Shown here in pieces: positions 48,453-59,700 of a stretch of 64,000 nucleotides of DNA. A program made the translations under genes and the position numbers. This DNA is from Mesorhizobium atlanticum (GTDB lineage: Bacteria; Pseudomonadota; Alphaproteobacteria; Rhizobiales; Rhizobiaceae). The first letter of the stretch is position 1; the number at the start of each line of letters is the position of its first letter. The notes beneath the pieces were generated by a model. It had not been told where the DNA came from, ran no database searches, and saw nothing but the letters and a program-made list of their open reading frames with translations. The stretch is from the NCBI RefSeq assembly GCF_003289965.1, contig NZ_QMBQ01000004.1, positions 124,001 through 188,000 on the forward strand, in the 5' to 3' direction.

Positions 48453-48950
48453 TTACGCGTAGGGATCGGGAATGGCAAGCCTCGCAAGCGCGGCGCGCTC
48501 GATCGCTTCCATCTCCTCGGCCTCGGCGTCGGTCTCGTGATCATGGCCCAAGAGATGCAACAGGCCATGGATAACGAGATGCGTGATATGGTTCTCAAGC
48601 GGCTTGTCTTCCAGTGCGGCCTCGCGCGCCACCGTCTCGGAGGCCAGCACGATGTCGCCCAGCATCGGCGGCAGCTTGCCGCCTTTCGGAAACGGAAAAG
48701 CCGGAAAAGACAAGACGTTGGTGGGTTTGTCCTTGCCGCGCCATTCGGCGTTGAGCTTGTGGATATGGGCATCGTCGGAAAAGACGACGCTGAGCTCGGA
48801 GGTGCCGCTCGTGCCCGTCTGGGCAAAGGCTGCTGCAACGGCGCGATCGACGAGCCGCGCCAGCTCGGCTTCCGCGGGCCAGGCGCCGGCCTCGAGGAAG
48901 ATATCGATATCGACCGAGGTTCCGGCAGAGGATTTGGTGTCTTCAGCCAT
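48453..48950 (-). CDS. ybeY: Endoribonuclease YbeY
   Basis: YbeY is a metal-dependent RNase for 16S 3'-end maturation and ribosome quality control. The 165-residue protein has [19 protein letters not shown] and the zinc site [19 protein letters not shown], three His in HGxxHLxGxDH. Length and start are canonical. It is between phoH and tlyC, as in most proteobacteria. Confidence 0.97.
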   Translation of the reverse strand: MAEDTKSSAGTSVDIDIFLEAGAWPAEAELARLVDRAVAAAFAQTGTSGTSELSVVFSDDAHIHKLNAEWRGKDKPTNVLSFPAFPFPKGGKLPPMLGDIVLASETVAREAALEDKPLENHITHLVIHGLLHLLGHDHETDAEAEEMEAIERAALARLAIPDPYA

Positions 48951-48961
48951 GCGGCCTTTGA

Positions 48962-50011
48962 TCAGCTTTCAGCGCCGAGGCCTCGCGCCAGCTTGCCGTC
49001 GCGGTCATAGGCCTTGACGATCTCGGCGACCAGCGGGTGGCGCACCACGTCGCCCTCATTGAAGCGGACGGTGACGATGCCGGGTACGCCGTCAAGGATG
49101 CGCAGCGCCTCGACCAGCCCCGACTTGGTGTTGGGCGGCAGGTCGATCTGGGTCGGGTCGCCGGTGACGATCATGCGCGAGTTCTCGCCGAGACGGGTCA
49201 AGAACATCTTCATCTGCATCTGCGTGGTGTTCTGCGCCTCGTCGAGGATCACCGCCGCATGCGCCAGCGTGCGGCCACGCATGAAGGCCAGGGGCGCGAT
49301 CTCGATGACTTCGGCCGCGATCGCCCGCTCGACCTTGTCGGCCGGCATCATGTCGTAGAGCGCATCGTAAAGCGGCCGCAGATAAGGATCCACTTTCTCC
49401 TTCATGTCGCCGGGCAGGAAGCCTAACCGCTCGCCGGCCTCGACGGCCGGGCGCGACAGCACGATGCGCTCGACCATGCCGCGCTCAAGCAGCATCGCCG
49501 CATGCGCGACCGCCAGATAGGTCTTGCCGGTGCCTGCCGGGCCGATGCCGAAGACCATCTCCGAGCGCTCCAGCGCCCGCATATAGGCGTCCTGCGTCAG
49601 CGAACGCGCGTAGATCGTCTTCTTGCGCGTCGATATCTGGGCGGCCGAAACCTTGCCCTTGCGCTCCATGGTGGGCAGCGTCAGCTGGTCGTCGGCGGCG
49701 ATCGCCATGCGTACGGCGCCGTCGACATCCGACTGGCCGATGTCGACGCCCTTCTGCAGGATGCCATAGAGCGTATCCAGCGCGCGGCGCGCCTGTTCGG
49801 CGGCCGAAGCCGAGCCCTTGATCGCAAGCTGGTTGCCGCGCGAGCGGATATCCACGCCGAGCTTCTGCTCGAGCCGCGCCAGGTTCTCGTCGAACTGACC
49901 ATAAAGGGCGCTGGCAAGCTTGTTGTTGTCGAAGGTCAGTACGATGTGCGCCATGTCGGAAGCCCCGGACGCCTGGTTCTGGGGCGGATTCTTCAGTTCG
50001 GCAGCGCTCAA
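48962..50011 (-). CDS. phoH: PhoH-like ATPase (YbeZ)
   Basis: A 349-residue P-loop ATPase that partners YbeY in RNA metabolism. Walker A is [20 protein letters not shown], Walker B is [20 protein letters not shown], and [15 protein letters not shown] follows. The N-terminal 110 residues are KH-like. The start used is the TTG at 50011 because GGAGAG lies before it; an ATG 19 codons later (MAHIVLTFD) is possible. It sits 30 bases after miaB. Confidence 0.95.
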   Translation of the reverse strand: MSAAELKNPPQNQASGASDMAHIVLTFDNNKLASALYGQFDENLARLEQKLGVDIRSRGNQLAIKGSASAAEQARRALDTLYGILQKGVDIGQSDVDGAVRMAIAADDQLTLPTMERKGKVSAAQISTRKKTIYARSLTQDAYMRALERSEMVFGIGPAGTGKTYLAVAHAAMLLERGMVERIVLSRPAVEAGERLGFLPGDMKEKVDPYLRPLYDALYDMMPADKVERAIAAEVIEIAPLAFMRGRTLAHAAVILDEAQNTTQMQMKMFLTRLGENSRMIVTGDPTQIDLPPNTKSGLVEALRILDGVPGIVTVRFNEGDVVRHPLVAEIVKAYDRDGKLARGLGAES

Positions 50012-50041
50012 CCGTCTCTCCTCATCTGCCGAGGCTTGTGG

Positions 50042-51451
<1,410 letters not shown>

Positions 51452-51524
51452 TGGGCGGCTTCTACCGCCTTTCCGTGACAAAAAACAGACGATTCTGCCC
51501 GAAGCGCGCCGCGCAGTCCCGGAC

Positions 51525-52325
51525 TCACCGGCTTTTGGCCGGGTCGGCGAGGATGGCCTGCATCATCTCGCGCACCTTGGCTTCCATCAGCCTTGCCGTT
51601 TCCTTGCGGTTCGAGCCCTTGGAGAACGGCACCGGCTGGCCGAAATGCACCTCGGCATCGATCGCGCCTTCGGCAAGCAGGGCTTTCAGATGCGGCATCA
51701 GGTCCTGATCGCCGATCCAGGCGGTCATCGGTCGATGGCGGCGGCCCATCGGCATGCCATGCAGGCGCGTATAGGCGATCGCCACGGGCTGGATGAAGAC
51801 CTGGTCCGCGGCGCCTTCCGAAATCGCCATCGAGGCCGCGCCGAACAGCGTGCTCTTGAACGGCAGCACCAGGTTGCCGTCGCCGGTCGAGCCTTCGGCG
51901 AACAGCACCATGGCGTCGCCCTTTGCCATCCTTTTGGCGATCTCGCTCGCCTGGTCGCCGGAAGTGCGCTTGCGCTCGCGCTCGATGAAGACGGTGCGCT
52001 GCAGCTTGGACAGCATGCCGATCAGCGGCCAGCCTTCCATGTCGGCCCTGGCAATGAACTTCACATCGACGAAGGAGCCGAGCACCATGATGTCGGTCCA
52101 GGAAATGTGGTTGGCCGCCACAAGCAGCGGACGCTCCTTGGCCAGCACGCCCCTCACATGCACCCGCATGCCCAGCGCCCTCAGGATGATGCGGTGCCAG
52201 ATCTTCAGGATGAAGGTCTCGGGCCACAGCCCTGTCTTCATCGACAGGATCTGCAGCGGCACCAGCACCAGTGAACAGACGACGACATAGAAGAGCGCCA
52301 GGAAAATCCGTAATTTCTTGATCAT
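51525..52325 (-). CDS. plsC: 1-acyl-sn-glycerol-3-phosphate acyltransferase
   Basis: PlsC acylates lysophosphatidic acid at the inner membrane. The 266-residue protein has an N-terminal membrane helix ([20 protein letters not shown]), the H-x4-D site in [16 protein letters not shown], and [13 protein letters not shown] in place of the usual FPEGTRS. It lies between rimI and miaB in a conserved operon. An ornithine-lipid acyltransferase (OlsA-like) is an alternative for this subfamily. Confidence 0.9.
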   Translation of the reverse strand: MIKKLRIFLALFYVVVCSLVLVPLQILSMKTGLWPETFILKIWHRIILRALGMRVHVRGVLAKERPLLVAANHISWTDIMVLGSFVDVKFIARADMEGWPLIGMLSKLQRTVFIERERKRTSGDQASEIAKRMAKGDAMVLFAEGSTGDGNLVLPFKSTLFGAASMAISEGAADQVFIQPVAIAYTRLHGMPMGRRHRPMTAWIGDQDLMPHLKALLAEGAIDAEVHFGQPVPFSKGSNRKETARLMEAKVREMMQAILADPAKSR

Positions 52326-52352
52326 TCGCTCCCGCCCTATCGCGCGGATTGG

Positions 52353-52847
52353 CTAGCGAAGATCGCGGCGCATGACAAGCGCGCCGGTCGGGCCGTGCTC
52401 GGTCGAGCGGTAATAGTTCGGGCGATGACCGACCTGGATGAAGCCGAGCCTTCGGTAAAGCCCGATCGCCGGCGCATTGGTCTCGTCGACCTCGAGGAAG
52501 AGCGCTTCGGCGCGTTGCGCATGAAGCTCGCGCAGCACAGCGTCCATCAACTGCCAGCCAAGGCCCTGGCGGCGATGGCTGCGGGCGACGGCCAATGTCA
52601 GGATTTCGCCCTCGCCGGCCGCGAGCCGCGCCAGCACGAAGCCGACCGGCGGCTTGGAGCCCTGACCCGTCTCACGCGCTGCATAGCCGAAGACCGTGTC
52701 CTGTTCGAGGAGTGCCGCAAACTCGCCGTCAGTCCAGGGCCGCACGAAATCCTCGCGATGCAGCACCGAGACAGCGGCGCTGTCGGCGACCGTCAGCGGT
52801 TCCAGCGCATAATCCCTGCGGCGCGGCTGAAAGAACGGAATGCGCAT
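52353..52847 (-). CDS. rimI: Ribosomal-protein-alanine N-acetyltransferase
   Basis: RimI acetylates the N terminus of S18 and probably other proteins. The 164-residue GNAT shows ILTLAVARSHRRQGLGWQLM for acetyl-CoA binding, ALFLEVDETNAPAIGLYRRL and the C-terminal FIQVGHRPNYYRS, the RimI signature with two Tyr. Its ATG shares one base with the tsaB stop (TGATG), so the two are coupled, the usual tsaB-rimI arrangement. Confidence 0.94.
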   Translation of the reverse strand: MRIPFFQPRRRDYALEPLTVADSAAVSVLHREDFVRPWTDGEFAALLEQDTVFGYAARETGQGSKPPVGFVLARLAAGEGEILTLAVARSHRRQGLGWQLMDAVLRELHAQRAEALFLEVDETNAPAIGLYRRLGFIQVGHRPNYYRSTEHGPTGALVMRRDLR

Positions 52848-53536
52848 CAGGAATCGTTTCCCTTGCCCTGTCTTGGCAGAATGAAACCCGCCTGCGGCTT
52901 GGCGTCGGCGCCGCGCAAATAGAGCGGCTTCGGCTTTTCGCCCGGCTGCTTCGCCGAGGCCAGCCTCGCATAGGTGGCAATATCGGCGGTGGCGGCGACC
53001 GGACCGGTGTCGAAGGCACGACCTGCCGCTTGGGCAATCTGCGGCGCGGCGGTTCCAACAAGGACAGCGTCGGCGTTGACGGCCATTGTCACTGCCTCGG
53101 CAAGCGTGACGACGGATGGTCCGTAAGTTTTGACTAACGCTCTATCATAGAGCGCCGCGTGGATTTCCTCGCGGCCGGCGTCGAGCGCGGCCAGCACGGC
53201 GCGCCCAGGAAAGGCATGCGCACCCTCTGCCGCCAGGGCTTCCAGTGTCGTCACGCCGATCGCCGGGACTTTCAGCGCCAGGGCCAGACCACGCGCCGTC
53301 GAAACGCCGACGCGCAGGCCGGTGAAGGAGCCGGGTCCGATCGAGACGGCAACGGCGTCGAGCTCGTGATAGCCGCGGCCTCCGCCTTGCAAGGCCTTCT
53401 CGATGACGGCCATCAAATGCTCGGCATGGCCCTTGCCGAGATCGCGCACCTCTCGGCCAAGTTCTTTCCCCGCGCCCGCGTCATAAACGCAGGCGGCGCA
53501 GAGATTGGCGGCACAATCGATGGCGAGCAGCTTCAT
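52847..53536 (-). CDS. tsaB: tRNA threonylcarbamoyladenosine biosynthesis protein TsaB
   Basis: TsaB is the scaffold partner of TsaD in making t6A37 of tRNA. The 229-residue protein starts MKLLAIDCAANLCAACVYDA, has AVSIGPGSFTGLRVGVSTAR, and is of normal length. The start at 53536 is the family start; the frame runs 30 codons further upstream without similarity. It heads the tsaB-rimI-plsC-miaB-phoH-ybeY-tlyC-lnt run. Confidence 0.95.
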   Translation of the reverse strand: MKLLAIDCAANLCAACVYDAGAGKELGREVRDLGKGHAEHLMAVIEKALQGGGRGYHELDAVAVSIGPGSFTGLRVGVSTARGLALALKVPAIGVTTLEALAAEGAHAFPGRAVLAALDAGREEIHAALYDRALVKTYGPSVVTLAEAVTMAVNADAVLVGTAAPQIAQAAGRAFDTGPVAATADIATYARLASAKQPGEKPKPLYLRGADAKPQAGFILPRQGKGNDS

Positions 53537-53650
53537 ACAGGCGGCTTCATACGACCGGTTAAAGAACTGGATCGAAACACAATTCCCTCTGCCCGGCATA
53601 GGCCGCCGCCGCAAGGGCCAGGGCACAGAAATGTTAAGCGGCTTTGCTTC

Positions 53651-53755
53651 TAGAGCGTTTCACCGTTTCACGGAAACGGCGAGCCGCTCTATCGCTTTGT
53701 TTTGACGCAATTCCGGACGGAAAACCGCTCACACTTTTCCTGGAATTGCTCTAGG
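53651..53755. repeat. Palindromic repeat element, AATTCC family, longest copy
   Basis: The core at 53707-53749 (GCAATTCC...GGAATTGC with GGACGGAAAACCGC) is the same family as 17189-17289. It is preceded by an AGAGCGTTTCACCGTTTCAC-type arm, giving about 105 bases. It occupies the gap between tsaB and the DUF1513 gene. Confidence 0.75.
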
Positions 53756-53763
53756 CGCGGCGA

Positions 53764-54870
53764 TCACGCCGTCGCGACAATGCGCAGCATGTGGTTGTCC
53801 CAGACATAATCCGGCTCGGAACGGGCGGCGCCGGCGCCGACGACGATCTGGCCGGCGCCAGTCGTCGCCATGAAGCCGGCGCCGTCGGGCGCGAGGCCGC
53901 AGACCTCGGCCAGCGATCTGGTCGCGACCACGCGTCCGCTGACGGCGTCGAGGACGGCCAGCGAATTGCCCTCCGGCGAGGTGACGGCGACCGTGCCGGT
54001 GGCGGCATTGGCGGCGACCGAGCCGATATAGTTACGGAAACCGGAGAGCACGTCCTGCGGCATCTCGAGAAGCGCGAGCTCCTTGCCGCGCGCGGCGCGG
54101 CCGACCAGCGCCGGGCGGTCGGTCGCCGGCCCGCGATATTGGCAGCCGAACCAGACGGTGCCCGCCTGGTCGCGATCCATGTGGCGGATTGAAAGCTGAT
54201 GCTGCGCCGGCGGCAATTCATGCTTTTCAATCAGGTCGCCGGTCACGCGGTCGACCAGCGTGTAGGACGGCTTCATCGTCGCGATGTTGAGCTCAGCGCG
54301 ACCATAGTCGGGATGGGTTTCGATGCCGCCATTGGCGATAGCCAGCGTTCGGCCATCGCCGAGCAGGAGCAGTTCATGCGGCCCCATGCCGTAGGTCGGG
54401 AACTCGCCGACGCGGCTGAACTTTGCCTTCGCATCGTAGACGCCGACGACACCTGCCGCGTTGTCAAAGTCGTTCTCCGTCGCATAGAGCAAGGCGCCGT
54501 CAAGCGAGAACACGCCATGGCCGAAGAAATGCCGGCCGGCGATGCTGGCGATGGTCAGCGGCTTGTCGCGGCCGGCATGGTCGAAGACGACGGCGAAGGT
54601 GCCCGGCTGGCGGGCAAAGACCACGGAGCGCTTCGACACCGGATCGAAAGTGACGTCATGGCCGCGATCCGGCAGGGAGACCGTGTGCAGGATTTTTCCC
54701 GCCTCGGAGAGCACGGCGGCACCAAAGCTGCCGTCGCGCTTGACGAAAGCCGTGGCAAAGACGGCGTCCGCCGCCAACGTTTCGGCCCAGGCGCGCGGCG
54801 CCATGGCGGCCGCGAAACTCAAGCCCGCAGCCCGCAGGAAATCGCGACGGTCGATGAGGGCGGTTCTCAC
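53764..54870 (-). CDS. DUF1513 Tat-exported protein of the imelysin operon
   Basis: The 368-residue periplasmic protein has a twin-arginine signal (DRRDFLRAAGLSFAAAMAPR) and a beta-propeller-like body: GHGVFSLDGALLYATENDFD, YGMGPHELLLLGDGRTLAIA, GGIETHPDYGRAELNIATMK and HQLSIRHMDRDQ. DUF1513 proteins regularly accompany imelysin and di-heme DUF1111 proteins; a role in periplasmic iron handling is inferred from that. It is the last gene of the six-gene operon, four bases after the second imelysin. Confidence 0.88.
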   Translation of the reverse strand: MRTALIDRRDFLRAAGLSFAAAMAPRAWAETLAADAVFATAFVKRDGSFGAAVLSEAGKILHTVSLPDRGHDVTFDPVSKRSVVFARQPGTFAVVFDHAGRDKPLTIASIAGRHFFGHGVFSLDGALLYATENDFDNAAGVVGVYDAKAKFSRVGEFPTYGMGPHELLLLGDGRTLAIANGGIETHPDYGRAELNIATMKPSYTLVDRVTGDLIEKHELPPAQHQLSIRHMDRDQAGTVWFGCQYRGPATDRPALVGRAARGKELALLEMPQDVLSGFRNYIGSVAANAATGTVAVTSPEGNSLAVLDAVSGRVVATRSLAEVCGLAPDGAGFMATTGAGQIVVGAGAARSEPDYVWDNHMLRIVATA

Positions 54871-54874
54871 GGCA

Positions 54875-55969
54875 TCAATCTCCGTCCAGCGACGAGAAGC
54901 CCGCGGTCAGGCCGAACTCGGCGGTCATCCTGGTGCCGATCAAGGTCGACAGGCTGGAAGTGATCAGCGCGAAGTGCTCGAGCTTGTCGCGCAGCGCGGG
55001 GTCGGCGAGGGCCTTGTCGATCGGGCCGGCGATCGATTTCGCGGTTGTCACGCCGTTGGTGAGCTGGATGTGGATGGACTCGGCCATCCATCGCGCATCG
55101 GCGGGCAGCGCATCGCCGAGCTTCGAGGCCTGGAACAGCTCATCGATGCCGGACAGGTTTCCGGCCAGCGAGGCCGTCGTGTTCCGCGAGCGCCAGTAGA
55201 TCGCCTGCCTCGGCTTGTCGGCGTCCGGCTTGGCGCCAAGGAAGCCCTTGAGCCGCACGTCGCGGATCATGTCCAGCTCGTTGATGAAGACGCCGACCAG
55301 TTCCGTCACCGCTTCGTTGCCATCGCGGTAGAGTGGGTTCTTCGGGCCGGGATTGGCCCAGAACGAAGCGAAGCCGTCAGGCTTTTGCCAGGCGTCGCGC
55401 ACCTCGCCGGCCATGGTTTCGACATTGCCGGCGACCGCCGCGCCATAGGCGCAACGATAAGGCTCGTCTTTCCCTGCAAGCGTTTCGGCGCCGTCGCCAT
55501 AGAGCACGTATTCGAGCGCGCCGAGGCCCTGCATGGCGACGCTCTTTTGCGCCAGTTGCGCCGGATCGATAGCTGACGGATCCTTCGATGCGAGCGTGGC
55601 CTGCACTTGTCTCAGGCCGATGCTCTTGCGGTCCGGCCAATAGAGCATCCGCTCCAGCCGGTTGTTTTCCTTGATCGGCCCGAAGGCGATGATCTCGGCC
55701 ACAGACCAGGCCTCCACGGTGCCGGAAAACGCGGAGCGCGCCGCTTCGAGATTCATTTCGGACGGCGCTTCGCAAAGCTGGTGCATCGCTTTGGTCAGCC
55801 CCACCGCATGCTCGTCAAGGCTGGCATAGGCCGGGCGAACGAAACCATCGATCGCACGGCCGATGACATCCGAGGCTTTGACGGCGGCCGATGCGGGCGG
55901 CACGGCGGCCAGAAGAAGCGGAAGAACAAGGGCCAGGCTTTTCGGCATCAGAGCGACGCGTTTTGACAT
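54875..55969 (-). CDS. Imelysin-family periplasmic protein, second copy
   Basis: A 364-residue exported imelysin (peptidase M75 family, now seen as iron-binding rather than proteolytic). A signal peptide (SLALVLPLLLAAVPPASA) is followed by the helical-bundle domains. The imelysin GxHxxE motif here reads GLGALEYVLYG, with Ala in place of His, unlike the first imelysin of the operon. LYWPDRKSIGLRQVQATLAS is also typical. Its ATG shares one base with the DUF1111 stop (TGATG). The lost His suggests altered or absent metal binding. Confidence 0.87.
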   Translation of the reverse strand: MSKRVALMPKSLALVLPLLLAAVPPASAAVKASDVIGRAIDGFVRPAYASLDEHAVGLTKAMHQLCEAPSEMNLEAARSAFSGTVEAWSVAEIIAFGPIKENNRLERMLYWPDRKSIGLRQVQATLASKDPSAIDPAQLAQKSVAMQGLGALEYVLYGDGAETLAGKDEPYRCAYGAAVAGNVETMAGEVRDAWQKPDGFASFWANPGPKNPLYRDGNEAVTELVGVFINELDMIRDVRLKGFLGAKPDADKPRQAIYWRSRNTTASLAGNLSGIDELFQASKLGDALPADARWMAESIHIQLTNGVTTAKSIAGPIDKALADPALRDKLEHFALITSSLSTLIGTRMTAEFGLTAGFSSLDGD

Positions 55970-57570
55970 CAGAGGGACTCCAGGAATTTGATCAGCGCGT
56001 CACGATCGGCCGCGGTGGCGCCAGCGAAGCGGTCGCGGGCCTTCTGCCCCTCGCCGCCGTGCCACAGGATCGCCTCGGCAAGCGTGCGGGCGCGGCCGTC
56101 ATGCAGATAAAAAGCATTGCCGTTGACCGTCGCGGCGAGCCCGATACCCCAGAGCGGCGGGGTGCGCCATTCGCTCCCCGTGGCCTCCCCGACCCGTTGT
56201 CCGTCCGCGAGGCCCTCGCCCATGTCGTGCAGCAGGAAATCGGAATAGGGCCAGATCAGTTGGAAGGCCTGCGCCTTGTTGGGCGTGCCGCGCATAGTGA
56301 CGAATTTCGGCGTGTGGCAGGCAATGCAGCCCATCTCGTAGAACTGCTTCTTGCCGGCAAGGACGTCCGGCTTGGCGATGTCGCGCCGCGCTGGCACGGC
56401 CAGATTCCGCGAATAGAAGGTGACGAGGTCCATCACCGGCGGCGGTGCCTCGGCAGTGCCCAATCGCTGCTGCACGCCGTTCGGCCGAGCAAGGCAAGTC
56501 TTCTGCGCCTCGGTGCAATCGCCCCAAGGCTCCGGCATCTCCGGCGTCGAGATGCCGATGTCGCCGGCAAAGGCATCGGCCGCCTGCTGGCGGATCGAGG
56601 CGGCCTGCGCCTTCCAGCCGAAGCGGCCCAAGGTGACTTCGCCGCTCAGCTCGTCGCGCACGATGTTCGGCCGGCCCGAAATGCCGTCGCCATCGCGGTC
56701 GTCCGGATCGGCATGGGCTAGGATATCGGCCGGTGCGATCTGCTCGATCAGGCCGAGCCCGATCATCGGAGGCGTCAGGCGCGGCGACAGCGTGGTGCGC
56801 GGATCGAGCGGACCGTAGCCGAGATCTTCGATCGTATAACTCGGCTTGCGCAGCGAAACGACGGTGCCGTCGCCGAGTGTTGCTTTCTCCTGGGAGTACT
56901 CGACGCGCACACGGCCTTCGCCCTTGAGGCTCGGAACCGCCAGATCCTGCAATTGCGTGCCATAGACCGGATCGGGAAAGTTCAGCACCTTGTAGTCGGC
57001 AAGCGCGGCCTTTTCCTCGGCGCTGCTCGCGTCGCGCGCGAGCCTGAGAAACATCGACGTCGATCCGGCATCACCCTCCGGCGGACGGCCGCGACCATCC
57101 TTCACGTGGCAGTTCTGGCAAGCGCGCTCGTTGAACAGCGGACCAAGGCCGTCCGAAGCCTGGGTCGAAGATGGCGACGACACCCAGTTCTTGCGGAACA
57201 GCGCATTGCCCAGCTTGAAATTGCCCTCCTCCTCGAAGGTCATGTTGGCGGAGGATTGCGAGAAGGCGTCGCGGTTGACGTCCTTGCGCGAGGTGCCGGC
57301 GCCGCCCTGCATCAGCTCGAACGGCTCGGGCCTGGTGAAGTCGGTCGTTGGCCTGGTGACGGCCAGAACCCGCGCCTGGTCCTTCGGCGTCAGGTCGGTG
57401 CGGCCCGTCGGCAGCGCGGCCGGCTCACCGGCCAGCGCGGGCGCGGAAAGCGCGATCACCAGCAAAAGCGACGACCCGCGACCAATACGGTCTCGCGGGG
57501 TCTTCTGAAGCGGCAGGCCGTCGATTGCGGTCCGCCGCGCGCGGCGCGAAAGATCTACGGGGCGCCGCAT
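55969..57570 (-). CDS. Di-heme cytochrome c-like oxidoreductase (DUF1111)
   Basis: The 533-residue protein belongs to the DUF1111/thiol-oxidoreductase-like family of di-heme cytochromes. A basic leader and a hydrophobic stretch (GSSLLLVIALSAPALAG) send it to the periplasm. Two CxxCH heme sites are seen: CQNCH at residues 151-155 and CIACH near residue 420. Between them lie the conserved FNERACQNCHVKDGRGRPP and LGRFGWKAQAASIRQQAADA. The family accompanies imelysins and is thought to oxidise or reduce iron for uptake; the direction is not known. bfr lies 12 bases upstream. Confidence 0.9.
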   Translation of the reverse strand: MRRPVDLSRRARRTAIDGLPLQKTPRDRIGRGSSLLLVIALSAPALAGEPAALPTGRTDLTPKDQARVLAVTRPTTDFTRPEPFELMQGGAGTSRKDVNRDAFSQSSANMTFEEEGNFKLGNALFRKNWVSSPSSTQASDGLGPLFNERACQNCHVKDGRGRPPEGDAGSTSMFLRLARDASSAEEKAALADYKVLNFPDPVYGTQLQDLAVPSLKGEGRVRVEYSQEKATLGDGTVVSLRKPSYTIEDLGYGPLDPRTTLSPRLTPPMIGLGLIEQIAPADILAHADPDDRDGDGISGRPNIVRDELSGEVTLGRFGWKAQAASIRQQAADAFAGDIGISTPEMPEPWGDCTEAQKTCLARPNGVQQRLGTAEAPPPVMDLVTFYSRNLAVPARRDIAKPDVLAGKKQFYEMGCIACHTPKFVTMRGTPNKAQAFQLIWPYSDFLLHDMGEGLADGQRVGEATGSEWRTPPLWGIGLAATVNGNAFYLHDGRARTLAEAILWHGGEGQKARDRFAGATAADRDALIKFLESL

Positions 57571-57582
57571 TCCCGCATGTCC

Positions 57583-58068
57583 TTACTCCGCCTCGTTGGC
57601 CGAGTCGGCATTGAGCTGGCCGTACTTCTCCTCGCCGATCGAGGCAAGCAGATCGAGCTGCGTTTCCAGAAAGTCGATATGGCCTTCCTCGTCGGTCAAG
57701 AGATCCTCGAACAGCTTCATCGAAACGAAATCGCCGGCATCGTGGCAGATCTCGCGCGAGCGCTTGTAGGCGCTGCGCGCGTCATATTCGCCGGCCAGAT
57801 CGGATTCGAGCACTTCCTTGACGTTCTGGCCGATGCGCAGCGGCGCGACGGACTGCAGGTTCGGGTGGCCTTCGAGGAAGATGATGCGCGCGATCAGCCG
57901 GTCGGCGTGATGCATTTCCTCGATCGATTCCGCCCGCTCCTTCTTTGCCAGCTTGGTGTAGCCCCAATCCTCGAGCAGGCGATAATGGACCCAGTACTGG
58001 TTGACGGCTCCAAGCTCCAGAAACAGAGCTTCATTAAGCCGCTCGATGATCTGCGGTTCGCCTTTCAT
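57583..58068 (-). CDS. bfr: Bacterioferritin
   Basis: Bfr is the heme-containing 24-subunit iron store of the cytosol. The 161-residue protein has the di-iron ligands in [40 protein letters not shown] (which also supplies the heme-ligand Met) and [38 protein letters not shown] carries the fourth-helix Glu. The ATG at 58068 gives the canonical [16 protein letters not shown]. It overlaps the bfd gene by 35 bases. Its place inside an uptake operon is unusual. Confidence 0.97.
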   Translation of the reverse strand: MKGEPQIIERLNEALFLELGAVNQYWVHYRLLEDWGYTKLAKKERAESIEEMHHADRLIARIIFLEGHPNLQSVAPLRIGQNVKEVLESDLAGEYDARSAYKRSREICHDAGDFVSMKLFEDLLTDEEGHIDFLETQLDLLASIGEEKYGQLNADSANEAE

Positions 58069-58345
58069 GGGTTCTGCTCCCGTATTGGCCGCGCAAGCCT
58101 CGCACGCGATCCAGGTGTGAAACGATGTCCACGCCGCCCACCTCTGAGCGGGTGTGGTAGTTCTCGGTGACCCGAATGATCGTTTCCACCACATTTGGAA
58201 AACAGCCGCAACAGCGGCCGCGCTTGCGCATCGCGTGGTAGACTTTCGCGGGCACGATCAGCTGCCACGGATCCTCATTCAGCAGGCCGACGATCGTCTG
58301 CTCGATCTCCTTCTCGGTGATGATGTTGCAATGGCAGATCAGCAT
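58034..58345 (-). CDS. bfd: Bacterioferritin-associated ferredoxin
   Basis: Bfd is the [2Fe-2S] ferredoxin that docks on Bfr and reduces its iron core so that Fe2+ is released. The 103-residue protein has the four-Cys pattern [14 protein letters not shown] and [18 protein letters not shown], the BFD-like fold. The C terminus is about 30 residues longer than the usual Bfd and overlaps the first 35 bases of bfr. It follows the first imelysin by 62 bases. Confidence 0.93.
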   Translation of the reverse strand: MLICHCNIITEKEIEQTIVGLLNEDPWQLIVPAKVYHAMRKRGRCCGCFPNVVETIIRVTENYHTRSEVGGVDIVSHLDRVRGLRGQYGSRTHERRTADHRAA

Positions 58346-58407
58346 TTCACTTGCTCTGGCTGACGGCGCCGGCCCGGCGCCGTTTGGCTGGTGGGTATGT
58401 CTAAACC

Positions 58408-59700
58408 TTACTTGAATACCTTGTCTGGGGCGTCGAGGCTGTCCGAACCTTCGAAGGCGATCTGATTCAGCTTCAGCGAGCCGACAGCGCGCTCGATCGA
58501 CTTGGTCTGGTCGATCAGCGCGTCGGTCGCCGCCTGCACGGTCGCGTTGCCTTGCGCGTTGCCCTCGGCGATCTGCTGGTCGTAGGCCTCGCCGGCCAGC
58601 GCGCGCGCCTTGATCGCCTCCATCTTGGCGACGGTGGTGTCGAGCTTGTCCGACAGCTCCTTGTCGATCGCCGGATCGGCCGCCTTCACCATGTCGGACA
58701 CCGACGGACCCGAAACCACGGAGCCGTCGAGCCGCTTGTAGCTGGCATGGTAGGCGTCGCGGATGCCGACCGCGTCATAGAGATGCGAGTTATAGGTGTT
58801 GTCCGAGAAGCAGTCTTGCTCCTCCTCCGGATCGTGCAGCAAGAGGCCAAGCTTCATGCGCTCGCCCGCCAGTTCGCCATAGGAGAGCGAGCCCATACCC
58901 GTGAAGATGGTGGAGATGCCGGTATTCGCGTCACCCTCGGTGAGGTTCTTGCGCGCCGCGCCGTCTTCCTTCCAGTTGCCGACCATCTCCTGCAGGTCGG
59001 ACACCAGGAGGTCGCTCGCCGACTTCAGATATTCGGCGCGCCGGTCGCAATTGCCGCCGGTGCAGTTCTTGAGGTCGTAGTCCGTGTAGGGCCGCTCGCC
59101 CGCGCCCGGACCGGTGCCGTGCAGGTCCTGTCCCCAGAGCAGGAATTCGATGGCGTGATAGCCGGTCGCGACATTGGCCTCGACGCCGCCGGCCTCCTGC
59201 AGGGTGCCGGACAGGAATTCCGGCGTCAGCTTCGACGCGTCGACCTTCTTGCCGTTGATCTCGATTTCCTTGTTGGCGATGACGTTGGCTGTGTAGAGCG
59301 CGTTTTCGTCCGACTCCGTGCCATAGCTCTTGGCGACATAGTCGATCAGGCCTTCATCCAGCGGCCAGGAATTCAGGCGGCCTTCCCAGTCGTCGACGAT
59401 CTTGTTGCCGAAGCGGTAGACCTCGGTCTGCTGGTAAGGGATGCGCGCCGCCTTCCAGGCTTCGCGCGCAGCGTTCAGCGTGTCGGCCGAGGGGCTGGCG
59501 ATGAGCGCATCGACCGCCTTGTCCAGCGCCTGCGCGGTGGTCAGCGAATCCTCGTATTTGGCCAAAGCAATGTCGGCATAGGTCTTGATCACCGCTTTGG
59601 CGTCGGTCTCGGCTTTCGCCGGCAACACGAACACCGCCGCCGTCAGTGCAGCCGTGGCGCAGATCGCAGCCATCCTGCCGCCATTACGTGCCGTCATCAT
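58408..59700 (-). CDS. irpA: Imelysin-family iron-regulated protein IrpA
   Basis: The 430-residue periplasmic protein opens the iron operon. It has a signal peptide (ICATAALTAAVFVLPAKA), a two-lobed imelysin fold and the intact GxHxxE motif in VATGYHAIEFLLWGQDLHGT. WEGRLNSWPLDEGLIDYVAK, FTGMGSLSYGELAGERMKLG and HDPEEEQDCFSDNTYNSHLY are conserved IrpA stretches, the last with an acidic cluster suited to metal. GGAG precedes the two tandem ATGs; 59700 is the first. An Irr-type palindrome lies 244 bases upstream. IrpA is needed for iron-limited growth in cyanobacteria; its role here is inferred. Confidence 0.92.
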   Translation of the reverse strand: MMTARNGGRMAAICATAALTAAVFVLPAKAETDAKAVIKTYADIALAKYEDSLTTAQALDKAVDALIASPSADTLNAAREAWKAARIPYQQTEVYRFGNKIVDDWEGRLNSWPLDEGLIDYVAKSYGTESDENALYTANVIANKEIEINGKKVDASKLTPEFLSGTLQEAGGVEANVATGYHAIEFLLWGQDLHGTGPGAGERPYTDYDLKNCTGGNCDRRAEYLKSASDLLVSDLQEMVGNWKEDGAARKNLTEGDANTGISTIFTGMGSLSYGELAGERMKLGLLLHDPEEEQDCFSDNTYNSHLYDAVGIRDAYHASYKRLDGSVVSGPSVSDMVKAADPAIDKELSDKLDTTVAKMEAIKARALAGEAYDQQIAEGNAQGNATVQAATDALIDQTKSIERAVGSLKLNQIAFEGSDSLDAPDKVFK

